Below are positions 10,139-18,597 of a DNA stretch of 64,000 nt, piece by piece. Each line of letters begins with the position of its first letter. The stretch's first letter is position 1. The notes beneath the pieces are model-generated. The model was not told the DNA's origin. It saw only the letters and a program-made list of their open reading frames with translations, and did no database searches. This DNA is from JACMQX01 sp044225675. GTDB lineage: Bacteria; Pseudomonadota; Gammaproteobacteria; Burkholderiales; Burkholderiaceae_C. The position numbers and the translations under genes were made by a program. The stretch is from assembly GCA_044225675.1 (NCBI GenBank), contig JBGAIH010000002.1:167761-231760 (forward strand). Reading direction: 5' to 3'.

Positions 10139-11679
10139 CCACGCAAGCGCGCGAGCAGCCCTGCCGTCGATGCGTCCAGACCCTCGGTCCCGCGGTCCAC
10201 GTCGGTCAGGCGCGGCTCCAGGTCACGTGCGAGGACCTTGCCCAGCTCCACGCCCCACTGATCGAAGCTGTTGATGCCCCAGACCGATCCGCTGGTGAAC
10301 ACGCGGTGCTCTTGCAGGGCGATCAAGGCGCCCAGGCTCGCCGGGCTGAGTTCATCGAGCACCAGGAACGTGCTCGGCCGATTGCCCGGGAAATGGCGGT
10401 GACCGCCGGGATCGGCCTGGCCGGCCAGGAGCGCCTGGGACTGGGCCAGCGCGTTGGCCAGCAACTGGGACTGGTGCCCGGCCAGCGCATGAGCCGCCCG
10501 ACGCACCGCGATGAACTCCACCGGAATCACGTCCGTTCCCTGGTGCAGCATCTGGAAGAACGCATGCTGGCCATTCGTCCCCGGCTCGCCCCACAGCACG
10601 GGCGAGGTGTGAAACGGCAGCGCCTGGCCATCCCTGTCCACGCGCTTGCCGTTGCTCTCCATCTCCAGCTGCTGCAGATAGGCCGGCAGGCGGCGCAGCC
10701 CGCTGTGATACGGGGCGATGCTGCGGCTGGTGAAGCCATGGAAGTTGCGGTACCAGACGTCCAGCAGACCGAGCCGCACTGGCAGATTGCGCTGGAGCGG
10801 CTGCCGACGGAAGTGCTCGTCCATGGCATGCGCACCGGCGAGCAGATCGCGGAAGGCGGCCGCGCCAATGGAAATCGCCACCGGCAGACCAATGGCCGAC
10901 CAGAGCGAGTAGCGCCCGCCGACCCAGTCGTGAAACCCGAACATGGTGGTCACGCCGAACTCGCGGGCGCCGGCCCTGTTCGTGGTGAGCGCCACGAAAT
11001 GTCGCGCGGTGTCCTTGCCTCCTTCAGCCTCGAACCAGCTGCGCGCCGAGCGTGCATTGGTCATGGTCTCGATGGTGGTGAAGGTCTTCGAGGCGATGAG
11101 AAACAGGGTGCTCTCGGGACGCAGGCCGGCGAGCACGCCCGCCAGCTCGTGCCCGTCGACGTTCGACACGAAGTGAAACCGTTTGCCCCTGACGGCGTGG
11201 GCCTGCAGGGCCAGCGTGGCCATCTGCGGACCGAGATCCGAGCCACCGATGCCGATGTTGACCACATCAGTGATCGATGCATCCCCCCGCACCTGATCGG
11301 CATAGGCCAGCATGGCGTCCAGCGTCTGGTGAACGTCTGCCAGCTGCAGCGAATCGTCCGAGCCTCGGGGCTGACGCAGCCAGACATGGCCGACGGCCCG
11401 CCGTTCGGTGCTGTTGATGGCCTCGCCCGCGAACATCGCATCGCGATGCTGCTCCAGTCCGCATGCGCGGGCCATCTCGATCAGCAGGGCCTCCGCCTCG
11501 CGATCGATCAGGTTCTTGGACAGATCGGCAAAGACGTGCGGCGCATCCTGGCTGAAGTCCGCAAACCGCTGTGCGTCGGCCGCCAGCGCCTCGCGGGCAT
11601 CGAAGCGGCGGCCGACCGCGTCGTAATGGGCCGCCAGCCGCGGCCAGGCCGCCGTCCGGTCACAGCGCACGCGTTCCAT
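10135..11679 (-). CDS. pgi: Glucose-6-phosphate isomerase
   Basis: 514 residues, with PGI family landmarks GIGGSDLGPQMATLAL, SKTFTTIETMTNA, GGRYSLWSAIGLP and NSFDQWGVELGK. It interconverts glucose 6-phosphate and fructose 6-phosphate in the cytoplasm. It lies 5 bases after tal and overlaps the HAD gene by 4 bases. In this unit pgi and tal are cotranscribed with a possible sugar-phosphate ABC transporter, so it can route imported hexose phosphates between glycolysis and the pentose phosphate pathway. Confidence 0.97.
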   Translation of the reverse strand: MERVRCDRTAAWPRLAAHYDAVGRRFDAREALAADAQRFADFSQDAPHVFADLSKNLIDREAEALLIEMARACGLEQHRDAMFAGEAINSTERRAVGHVWLRQPRGSDDSLQLADVHQTLDAMLAYADQVRGDASITDVVNIGIGGSDLGPQMATLALQAHAVRGKRFHFVSNVDGHELAGVLAGLRPESTLFLIASKTFTTIETMTNARSARSWFEAEGGKDTARHFVALTTNRAGAREFGVTTMFGFHDWVGGRYSLWSAIGLPVAISIGAAAFRDLLAGAHAMDEHFRRQPLQRNLPVRLGLLDVWYRNFHGFTSRSIAPYHSGLRRLPAYLQQLEMESNGKRVDRDGQALPFHTSPVLWGEPGTNGQHAFFQMLHQGTDVIPVEFIAVRRAAHALAGHQSQLLANALAQSQALLAGQADPGGHRHFPGNRPSTFLVLDELSPASLGALIALQEHRVFTSGSVWGINSFDQWGVELGKVLARDLEPRLTDVDRGTEGLDASTAGLLARLRG

Positions 11680-11684
11680 GGCGC

Positions 11685-12632
11685 TCAGGCCGCCAGCATG
11701 AGCTGCTCGAGCTTGACGGCATCGGCCGCGAACGCCCGGATGCCCTCGGCGAGCTTTTCGGTCGCCATTGCGTCCTCATTGAGCGCATAGCGAAAACCTG
11801 CTTCGTCGAAGTTCACGGCAGGCAGGTCCAGCGCCTGGGCAGCCTTCGGCTCCAACGCCCGCGACAGCGGCGCCTCGGATGCGGCCAGCTGGGCCAGCAA
11901 CTCGGGCGAGATGGTCAGCAGGTCGCACCCGGCCAGCGCCGTGATCTGGCCGACGTTGCGAAAGCTCGCGCCCATCACTTCGGTCGCGATACCGAACTTC
12001 TTGTAATGGTTGTAGATCTGCCGGACCGATCGGACACCGGGATCGTTGGCGCCGGAATTGGCGGCTTCGTCCCACTTGTCGCCCGCGGACTTCTTGTACC
12101 AGTCGTAGATCCGTCCGACGAAAGGCGAGATCAGCTGGACCTTCGCCTGTCCGCACGCCACGGCCTGGCAGAAGGAGAACAGCAGCGTCAGGTTGGTGTG
12201 GATGCCCCGCTCCTCGAGCCGACGCGCCGCCTCGATGCCTTCCCAGGTCGCCGCAATCTTGATGAGCACCCGATCGATATGGATGCCCTGGGCCTGGTAC
12301 AGCTCGATGATCCGCTCGGCCCGCACGAAGGTGGCGCTGGCATCGAAGCTCAGCCGCGCGTCGACCTCGGTCGAGACGCGCCCCGGAATGATCGACAGGA
12401 TCTCCGCGCCGAAACGCACCAGCAGCCGGTCCATGACCTCGTCCAGCGGCTTGCCGCGAAACTGCCGCACCGTCTCCTCCAGCAGGGGCTGGTACTCGGG
12501 TTTCTGCACGGCCTTGAGGATCAGCGACGGATTGGTCGTCGCGTCCTGCGGCTTGAAGGCGTCGAGCTGCCGGAAGTCCCCGGTGTCGGCGACCACGGTG
12601 GTGAACTGCTTGAGCGATTCGAGTTGGTTCAT
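11685..12632 (-). CDS. tal: Transaldolase
   Basis: 315 residues, the normal size for TalA/TalB-type enzymes. The N-terminal VVADTGDF and ATTNPSLILKA and the Schiff-base Lys125 in RVLIKIAATWEG are present. It transfers a dihydroxyacetone unit between sedoheptulose 7-phosphate and glyceraldehyde 3-phosphate in the non-oxidative pentose phosphate pathway. It sits 44 bases downstream of the ATPase gene of the ABC transporter and 5 bases upstream of pgi, inside one apparent operon. Confidence 0.97.
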   Translation of the reverse strand: MNQLESLKQFTTVVADTGDFRQLDAFKPQDATTNPSLILKAVQKPEYQPLLEETVRQFRGKPLDEVMDRLLVRFGAEILSIIPGRVSTEVDARLSFDASATFVRAERIIELYQAQGIHIDRVLIKIAATWEGIEAARRLEERGIHTNLTLLFSFCQAVACGQAKVQLISPFVGRIYDWYKKSAGDKWDEAANSGANDPGVRSVRQIYNHYKKFGIATEVMGASFRNVGQITALAGCDLLTISPELLAQLAASEAPLSRALEPKAAQALDLPAVNFDEAGFRYALNEDAMATEKLAEGIRAFAADAVKLEQLMLAA

Positions 12633-12676
12633 GGACGCATTATCCGGCGCCGCGGCCTGCCGGTCGGTGAAGCGGG

Positions 12677-13735
12677 TTACGAAACCTGAACGACCGACAC
12701 GCCGTGCGCGCCCAGGGTCAGCCCGGCGTCTTCACCCACCTGCAGGACCCGCGCCAGCTCGGGCGAGGTCACGAAGATCGAGCCGAGTTCGGTCTCGAAG
12801 GTGTACTCGAACAGGCTGCCCAGGTAGGCCGATTTGAGCAGGCGGCCAGCCAGGCCTGACCCCGGCGCCCCGATCTGCCAGGCCTCCGGCCGCACGGCCA
12901 CCTTCACGGAACCCTGATGCACGCTCTGGCGCGGCACGATGCGCAGCGCCCCGAGGTGGACGATGCCCGATGCATCGGCCTGCGCGGGAAACAGCATCGC
13001 TTCCCCCATGAAGCCGGCCACGAACTCGGACTGCGGAAACTCGTAGAGTTCCTGCGGCGTGCCGCGCTGGGCGATCACGCCGTGATCCATCACGATGATC
13101 TGGTCGCTCACCGCCAGCGCCTCGCTCTGGTCGTGCGTCACATAGGCCACGGTCAGTTTCAGGCGCTGCTGCAGCGAACGGATCTCCTCGCGCATCTCGC
13201 GGCGCAGACGCGCATCGAGGTTGGACAGCGGCTCGTCAAAGAGCAGCACCGCCGGCTCCAGCACCAGCGCACGCGCCAGGGCCACGCGCTGCTGCTGCCC
13301 GCCGGACAGCTCGCTTGGCAGTCGGGTGTCGAAGCCGGTCAGGCCCACGCCCGCCAGGGCCTCGCGCGCGAGGCCCTCGGCACGGGCGCGCGCCATGCCG
13401 CTGACCGTCATGCCGTAGGCCACGTTGGCCAGCACATCCATGTGCGGAAACAGGGCGTAGCTCTGGAACACCAGGCTGACGTTGCGGTCTGCCGGGCCGA
13501 GCGTGGTGACTTCCTTGCCGTCGATGAAGATCTGGCCGCCGGTCGGCGACTCCAGGCCCGCGATCATGCGCAGCGTCGTGGTCTTGCCGCAACCCGAGGG
13601 CCCGAGGATGGTCGTGAGCGTGCCCTTGGGCACCTCGAAGCTGATGCCGTCGACCGCCAGCGGCGCTGCCGGGTCGGCTCCATAGCGCTTGCTGACGTTG
13701 CGGAATTCGATGCCTGCCGTGGACGATTGGCTCAT
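12677..13735 (-). CDS. ABC transporter ATP-binding protein, AfuC/FbpC-like
   Basis: 352 residues from the ATG at 13735 (MSQSSTAG), which overlaps the permease stop by 4 bases; longer readings of the frame are antisense noise. Walker A GPSGCGKTT, signature LSGGQQQR, Walker B VLLFDEPLSNLDA and the switch His (VTHDQSEA) are all present. A C-terminal TOBE-like domain follows (from ~residue 240). It is the energising subunit for the fused permease encoded next to it. The family is usually labelled iron(III) or 2-aminoethylphosphonate; context here favours a sugar phosphate. Confidence 0.9.
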   Translation of the reverse strand: MSQSSTAGIEFRNVSKRYGADPAAPLAVDGISFEVPKGTLTTILGPSGCGKTTTLRMIAGLESPTGGQIFIDGKEVTTLGPADRNVSLVFQSYALFPHMDVLANVAYGMTVSGMARARAEGLAREALAGVGLTGFDTRLPSELSGGQQQRVALARALVLEPAVLLFDEPLSNLDARLRREMREEIRSLQQRLKLTVAYVTHDQSEALAVSDQIIVMDHGVIAQRGTPQELYEFPQSEFVAGFMGEAMLFPAQADASGIVHLGALRIVPRQSVHQGSVKVAVRPEAWQIGAPGSGLAGRLLKSAYLGSLFEYTFETELGSIFVTSPELARVLQVGEDAGLTLGAHGVSVVQVS

Positions 13736-15957
13736 GTCTGACCCTGGATGAACTTGATGGGAGGCTGCGTGGACGAGCCCGCCTTGCGCCGGCCGAGCCG
13801 CCGCTCGCCCACGACGAACTGGATGAGCATGATGGCCAGCGACATGAGGATCATGAGCACCGTGCAGTAGGCCAGTGCCACGCCGTAGTCGCCATTGCCG
13901 ACGCGGCCGATGATGTAGGTCGTGGCGAGTTCGTTCTCCGCCGTGACGAGAAAGATCACGGCCGACACCGTGGTCATCGCACGCACGAAGCTGTAGACGA
14001 GCGCTGCCACGAGCGCCGGCTTGAGCAGCGGGAGCACCACCTTGAACAGCGTCTGCGCCGTGGAGGCCCGCAGCATCACCGAGGCCTCGTCCAGCGACTT
14101 GTCGAGCTGACGGAACGCTGCCGTGCCCGCCCGCACGCCCACCGGCAGATTGCGGAACATGAAGCACAGCACGATGATCAGGCCGGTGCCGGTCAGCTCG
14201 AACGGCGGCACGTTGAACGCGAGGATGTAGCTCACCCCCAGCACGGTGCCCGGGATGGCGAAGGCCAGCAGCGCGGCGAACTCGAAGAAGCCCTGCCCCT
14301 TGAACTCGGTACGTGCCAGCAGCCAGGCGATCAGCAGGCCGATGGCCGCGGTCGCAGGGGCGGCGATGCCGGCGAGCTTGACCGTGGTGAAGAACGAGTT
14401 CCAGGCCGTGCCGGCCCACACGAGGCCGAACTGGCCCCACTCCACCGCAAACGCGGTGCGAAAGTGCGCCAGCGTCAGCGTCCAGTCACGGCCCCAGGTC
14501 TGCACGAACCCGCCCGCGAACGCAAAGCAGTACACCACGACGGTGAAGGCCAGCCAGGGCAGCGCGACGGCATGGGTGAGCCGCCGCACACCGTCCGGCA
14601 GGGCCATGGCGATGCCGGCGTCGCCCTTGCCGCTGACGGTGGTGTAGTTCTGCCTGCCCAGCAGGCCGCGCTGGATCGCAAAGACCGCCAGCGCGAACAG
14701 CGTGAGAATCCACGCCAGCGAAGCGGCCCGCCCCTGGTCGTACTGCGCGCCGACGATCGCGAAGAAGATCTCCGTCGACAGGACCGAGAACTGCCCGCCC
14801 ACCACGATCGGATTGCCGAAGTCGGCCATGCTCTCGATGAAGCCGACCAGGAAGGCGTTGGCCAGGCCCGGCTTGAGCAGGGGCAGCGTCACGGTGTAGA
14901 AGGTCTTGCGGCGATCGGCGCGCAAGGTCTGCGCCGCCTCTTCCAGACTGGGCGAGACACCCTGCACCACGCCGCGCATGATCATGAACGCGATCGGCGT
15001 GAAGGCGAACATCTGCGCGATCCACACGCCGAACATGCCGTAGAACCAGCGACTCGGCGTGATTCCGAACGCATATTCCAGAAACTGGTTGACCATGCCC
15101 GCACGGCCGAACAGCAGGATCAGGCCGAGGCCGACCACGAAGGGCGGCGTGATGATGGGCAGAAGAGCCAGCACCTTGAGCGGGCTCTGCCAGCGCAGTG
15201 CGCCACGCTCGGCCATCAGCGCCATCATCGTGCCCAGCACGGTCGTGCCGGCTGCCGTGAGCAGGCCCAGCATCAGCGTGTTCCAGGCCACGCCGCAGCG
15301 CACGCCACCTGCCACGCAGGACAGCGACCAGACCCGGTCGTTGCCGATGCGCGCATAGATCGCAGCCAGCGACCAGTGGCCCTCTTCATTGATGAACGCC
15401 CCATACAGGGCCTTGATGACCGGAAACGCGATGAACAGCAGCAGCAGCACCGCGCAGCCCACCACGCTCGCCGCCACGAACATGTCACCCTTGAAGTACC
15501 CCCGGCGCGCGATGCCGAAGGCCGTCAGCATGATGAGCGAGGTCAGCGCGAGGGCTGCGCCCGCCCCCATGCCGAACTGCTGAATGGCCAGTTCCCCGAA
15601 GCGCGCGTTGAAGAATTCGAACGACCAGCCCTTCGCCCCAATCAGAAAGCCGCTGGCTGCCAGCCCCACCCCGCCCACGAGGCCGCCGGCCAGCAGCCAG
15701 TTGGACTGCTGGCGCCCGGCGGGCATGCCGAGGGCGGCTGCCCCCATGACGAGGCCGACCAGCCCGACGAGCAGCCACTTGCGGCCATGAACGATGGACT
15801 GGACCAGGCCATTCGCGGTCTCAGGCCCGCCGAGCAGTTGCGGCAGCACGCTGTACCAGGCGCTGTCCTGCACCGCGTACCAGGGCAGCGCAAGGTAGGC
15901 GAGCAGGCCGACGACGACCCACAGGCGGATCGCCGCGTTGGGACTTCTCGCGCTCAT
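13732..15957 (-). CDS. Fused ABC transporter permease, AfuB-like (two permease halves)
   Basis: 741 residues with about twelve membrane segments and two binding-protein-dependent permease domains in one chain. Each half has an EAA-type loop: first near LEEAAQTLRADRRKTFYTVTLPLLKPG, second near LDEASVMLRASTAQTLFKVVLPLLKPA. The N-terminal ~170 residues are an additional hydrophobic region (four helices) compared with ~550-residue fused permeases, closer to the larger AfuB type. Stop and start overlap the neighbours by 4 bases on each side, so the three transporter subunits are translationally coupled. It moves the substrate captured by the adjacent periplasmic binding protein across the inner membrane. 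Confidence 0.9.
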   Translation of the reverse strand: MSARSPNAAIRLWVVVGLLAYLALPWYAVQDSAWYSVLPQLLGGPETANGLVQSIVHGRKWLLVGLVGLVMGAAALGMPAGRQQSNWLLAGGLVGGVGLAASGFLIGAKGWSFEFFNARFGELAIQQFGMGAGAALALTSLIMLTAFGIARRGYFKGDMFVAASVVGCAVLLLLFIAFPVIKALYGAFINEEGHWSLAAIYARIGNDRVWSLSCVAGGVRCGVAWNTLMLGLLTAAGTTVLGTMMALMAERGALRWQSPLKVLALLPIITPPFVVGLGLILLFGRAGMVNQFLEYAFGITPSRWFYGMFGVWIAQMFAFTPIAFMIMRGVVQGVSPSLEEAAQTLRADRRKTFYTVTLPLLKPGLANAFLVGFIESMADFGNPIVVGGQFSVLSTEIFFAIVGAQYDQGRAASLAWILTLFALAVFAIQRGLLGRQNYTTVSGKGDAGIAMALPDGVRRLTHAVALPWLAFTVVVYCFAFAGGFVQTWGRDWTLTLAHFRTAFAVEWGQFGLVWAGTAWNSFFTTVKLAGIAAPATAAIGLLIAWLLARTEFKGQGFFEFAALLAFAIPGTVLGVSYILAFNVPPFELTGTGLIIVLCFMFRNLPVGVRAGTAAFRQLDKSLDEASVMLRASTAQTLFKVVLPLLKPALVAALVYSFVRAMTTVSAVIFLVTAENELATTYIIGRVGNGDYGVALAYCTVLMILMSLAIMLIQFVVGERRLGRRKAGSSTQPPIKFIQGQT

Positions 15958-16967
15958 CGCGGCAGGGAGTTGATGTCCTTTTCCCAGCGGGCGATCAAAC
16001 GCCGCCGCTCGGCGCTGGCGCCGTACTTGGCGTAGTCATAGTTGATGAGCTTGATCTTCTTGGGGTCGGGCATGCGCGGGTCCAAGGCCGTGCCGGAGTT
16101 GCTCGGCAGCTGGAACTGCTTGGCCGCCACGCCGAATTGCTGTGCCCCGGGCGTCAGGGCCCATTCATAGAACTTCTTGGCCACGTCCATGTTGCGCGCA
16201 CCCTTGACGATGCTCATCGAGCCGATTTCGGCGCCCGTGCCTTCGGAGGGCGTGGCCGAGCCGACCGGGAAGCCCTGGATCGCTTCCGTCGTCACGTCAT
16301 GCACAAAGCTGATGGACACCATCGTCTCGCCCCGGGCTGCGGCCTTGATCGGCGCCGTGCCACTGCGCGTGTACTGGCTCACGTTCTTGTGCAGGGCCTT
16401 GAGGTAGTCGAAGGCCTTCTCCTCGCCCATGATCTGCACCAGCGTCGCGATGACGGTGTAGGCCGTGCCGCTCGAGGCGGGGTTGGCCATCTGCACCTCG
16501 CCCTTGTACTCGGGCTTGAGCAGATCGGCCCAGGATCGGGGCGCCTGCGCCTTCTTCTTGGCCAGCAGTTCCGTGTTGAAGCCGAAGCCCACCGGCCCGA
16601 GGTAGACACCCACGGTCCGGAACTTGGCGTCTTCGGCCTGCTTGCGTGCCCACGGGTACAGTTGCGGAAGCTGGGGCGACTTGTATTCCTGCGTCAGTCC
16701 CTGCTCGGCCGCCTGCAGATGCGGATCACCGGTGCCGCCGAACCAGATGTCGGTCTTGGGGTTGTCCTTCTCCGCGATGAGCTGGGCCAGAGCCTCGCCC
16801 GAGCCCTTGAGCGCCATGTTCACCTTGACGCCGGTGGTGCGGGTGTAGACGGTGGACATCATGTTGCACCAGTCGGCCTGGACCGAGCAGATGATGTTGA
16901 CCTGGCCCTGGGCATGGGCGCCGGACGAAAGAGCGGCGAGCACCGCGACGGCGTAAAGCTTCTTCAT
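15954..16967 (-). CDS. Periplasmic substrate-binding protein, AfuA-like; hexose phosphate suggested
   Basis: 337 residues with a 20-residue signal peptide (cleavage after AHAQ). The fold family is that of FbpA/AfuA binding proteins (IICSVQADWCNMM at the mature start, IWFGGTGDPHLQAAEQG). The conserved iron-binding tyrosine pair of FbpA is not evident. Residues His223, Asp224 and Glu247 have the same spacing as His205, Asp206 and Glu229, which I recall as sugar-phosphate contacts in AfuA of Actinobacillus. Gene order binding protein-permease-ATPase-tal-pgi-HAD supports hexose or heptulose phosphate as ligand. A palindrome (GTAATTTGATTAC) lies 13 bases before the ATG. Without structure or alignment, the ligand remains inference; annotation pipelines may call it iron(III)-binding. 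Confidence 0.85.
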   Translation of the reverse strand: MKKLYAVAVLAALSSGAHAQGQVNIICSVQADWCNMMSTVYTRTTGVKVNMALKGSGEALAQLIAEKDNPKTDIWFGGTGDPHLQAAEQGLTQEYKSPQLPQLYPWARKQAEDAKFRTVGVYLGPVGFGFNTELLAKKKAQAPRSWADLLKPEYKGEVQMANPASSGTAYTVIATLVQIMGEEKAFDYLKALHKNVSQYTRSGTAPIKAAARGETMVSISFVHDVTTEAIQGFPVGSATPSEGTGAEIGSMSIVKGARNMDVAKKFYEWALTPGAQQFGVAAKQFQLPSNSGTALDPRMPDPKKIKLINYDYAKYGASAERRRLIARWEKDINSLPR

Positions 16968-16979
16968 GATGGTGTATGG

Positions 16980-16992
16980 GTAATTTGATTAC
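16980..16992. promoter_or_regulatory. HexR-like palindrome upstream of the AfuA-like gene
   Basis: GTAAT-TTG-ATTAC is a perfect 5-3-5 inverted repeat matching the core of the HexR consensus as I know it (TGTAAT...ATTACA). It lies 13-25 bases before the ATG at 16967, where bound repressor could block the transporter-tal-pgi operon. Confidence 0.45.
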
Positions 16993-17100
16993 GACTCAAG
17001 AATATCGGGCCCTTCAAGCGCACGTCATCGGGAAAACACCAGTCGCCTTTTGTCCAGCCAATTGCCTGGACTGCGGCGAGGCAAGCGATGCACTCCGCAC

Positions 17101-17117
17101 CTGAAACTAAGTTACAG
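17101..17117. promoter_or_regulatory. HexR-like palindrome upstream of zwf
   Basis: CTGAAACTAAGTTACAG is a 17-base inverted repeat with a single mismatched pair. It agrees at 12 of 15 positions with TGTAATTAAATTACA, and it ends 25 bases before the zwf ATG. The product of the second gene of this operon is a HexR-type regulator, so autoregulation is likely. Confidence 0.5.
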
Positions 17118-17142
17118 TACCGTTTCCACTTTCCGTGACGAC

Positions 17143-18597
17143 ATGAGCTTTGACCTCGTTCTGTTCGGCGGCACCGGCGACCTCGCCTGGCGCAAGCTGA
17201 TGCCTGCGCTCTTCCAGGCGTTCCGCCATGGCACGCTGCCGCCCGAGGGCCGCATTATCGGCGTCGCCCGCGATGACCTGTCCGACATGCAGTACCGCGA
17301 GCTGATCCAGTCGCGCTTCGACCGGGTCGACCTCGCCAAGCGTCCCAGCCCCGAGGAGTTCGCGCAGTTCGCGCAACTGCTGCACTTCGTTCGCATGGAT
17401 CTGTCGCAGCCCGCCGACTACGCCCGGCTGTCCGCCACGTTGGGACAGCGGCAGGCGGATACCGTCGTGATGTACCTGGCCACCGCGCCTTCGCTGTTCC
17501 CTGCGGTCTGCCAGCAGCTGGCGGCCGCGGGGCTGAACGCGCCCCACACCCGCATCGTGCTCGAGAAGCCGCTGGGGCATGACCTGGCCTCGAACCGGGC
17601 CATCAACGATACCGTGCTGGCCGGCTTCGCCGAGAGGCAGGTGTTCCGGATCGATCACTACCTGGGCAAGCCATCGGTGCAGAACCTGTTCGCGCTGCGA
17701 TTCGGCAACGCCCTGTTCGAGCCCTTGTGGCGACGCGACACCATCGCCAACATCCAGATCACGATCGCCGAGGAACTCGGGGTCGAGAAGCGCGGTGCGT
17801 TCTATGACAGCACCGGCGCGCTGCGCGACATGGTCCAGAACCATGCGCTTCAGCTGCTCTGCGCCATCGGCATGGAGCCGCCGATCAACGCCCATGCCGA
17901 CGCCATCCGCGACGAAAAGCTCAAGGTGCTGCGCTCGCTCAAGCCCTGGACGGCCGAATCGCTGTCGCAGCATGCCGTGCGCGGGCAGTATGGCGCCGGC
18001 AGCATCGACGGCGCGGCCGTGCCGGCCTACCGCAGCGAGCCGGGCGTGGACCCCGGCAGCACCACCGAAACCTTCGTGGCCCTGCGCACCGAGATCGCCA
18101 ACTGGCGCTGGGCCGGCGTGCCGTTCTACATCCGGACCGGCAAGCGGCTTGCCGATCGTGACGCGCACATCGTGGTGAACTTCCGGCCTGCGCCGCATGC
18201 GATCTTCAAGTCGCCGGCCGGCGCCGCCAACCAGCTGGTGATCAATCTGCAGCCCCGCGACGGGCTGGAGCTGCATCTGCTGGCCCAGGGCGCCGACAAC
18301 CGCCGGCAGCAGCAGGCCCTGAGCCCCGTCCAGCTCGATCTGGACTTTGACAAGCGCTTTGGCGCCGAGCGCGTGGGGGCCTACGAGCGGTTGCTGCTGG
18401 ACGTGATCGACGGTCGGCTCAATCTCTTCGTCCGGCGCGACGAGCAGGAAGAAGCCTGGCGATGGGTCGAGCCCCTCATCGACGCGTGGCAGGCCGATGC
18501 CCAGAATCTGCGCAGCTACGCTGCGGGCACCTGGGGGCCGAGCGCGTCGAGCGCAATGATTGCGCGCGACGGGTTCTGCTGGAGCGAGGAATGCTAG
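17143..18597 (+). CDS. zwf: Glucose-6-phosphate 1-dehydrogenase
   Basis: 484 residues from the ATG at 17143 (MSFDLVLFGGTGDLAWRKL, the NADP-binding start); a further upstream ATG would only add a non-homologous leader. The substrate signature RIDHYLGK (His172) and the EKPLGHDL motif are present. The signature continues PSVQN rather than the common ETVQN. It catalyses the first step of the oxidative pentose phosphate/Entner-Doudoroff route, making NADPH. It is divergent from the transporter-tal-pgi unit, is preceded by a HexR-like palindrome and overlaps hexR by 7 bases. Confidence 0.97.
   Translation: MSFDLVLFGGTGDLAWRKLMPALFQAFRHGTLPPEGRIIGVARDDLSDMQYRELIQSRFDRVDLAKRPSPEEFAQFAQLLHFVRMDLSQPADYARLSATLGQRQADTVVMYLATAPSLFPAVCQQLAAAGLNAPHTRIVLEKPLGHDLASNRAINDTVLAGFAERQVFRIDHYLGKPSVQNLFALRFGNALFEPLWRRDTIANIQITIAEELGVEKRGAFYDSTGALRDMVQNHALQLLCAIGMEPPINAHADAIRDEKLKVLRSLKPWTAESLSQHAVRGQYGAGSIDGAAVPAYRSEPGVDPGSTTETFVALRTEIANWRWAGVPFYIRTGKRLADRDAHIVVNFRPAPHAIFKSPAGAANQLVINLQPRDGLELHLLAQGADNRRQQQALSPVQLDLDFDKRFGAERVGAYERLLLDVIDGRLNLFVRRDEQEEAWRWVEPLIDAWQADAQNLRSYAAGTWGPSASSAMIARDGFCWSEEC

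Noticed and set aside
12677..16967. Naming the transporter as iron(III) FbpABC
   Set aside because: The family is often so labelled, but no FbpA-type tyrosine pair was seen and the operon context is sugar-phosphate metabolism.
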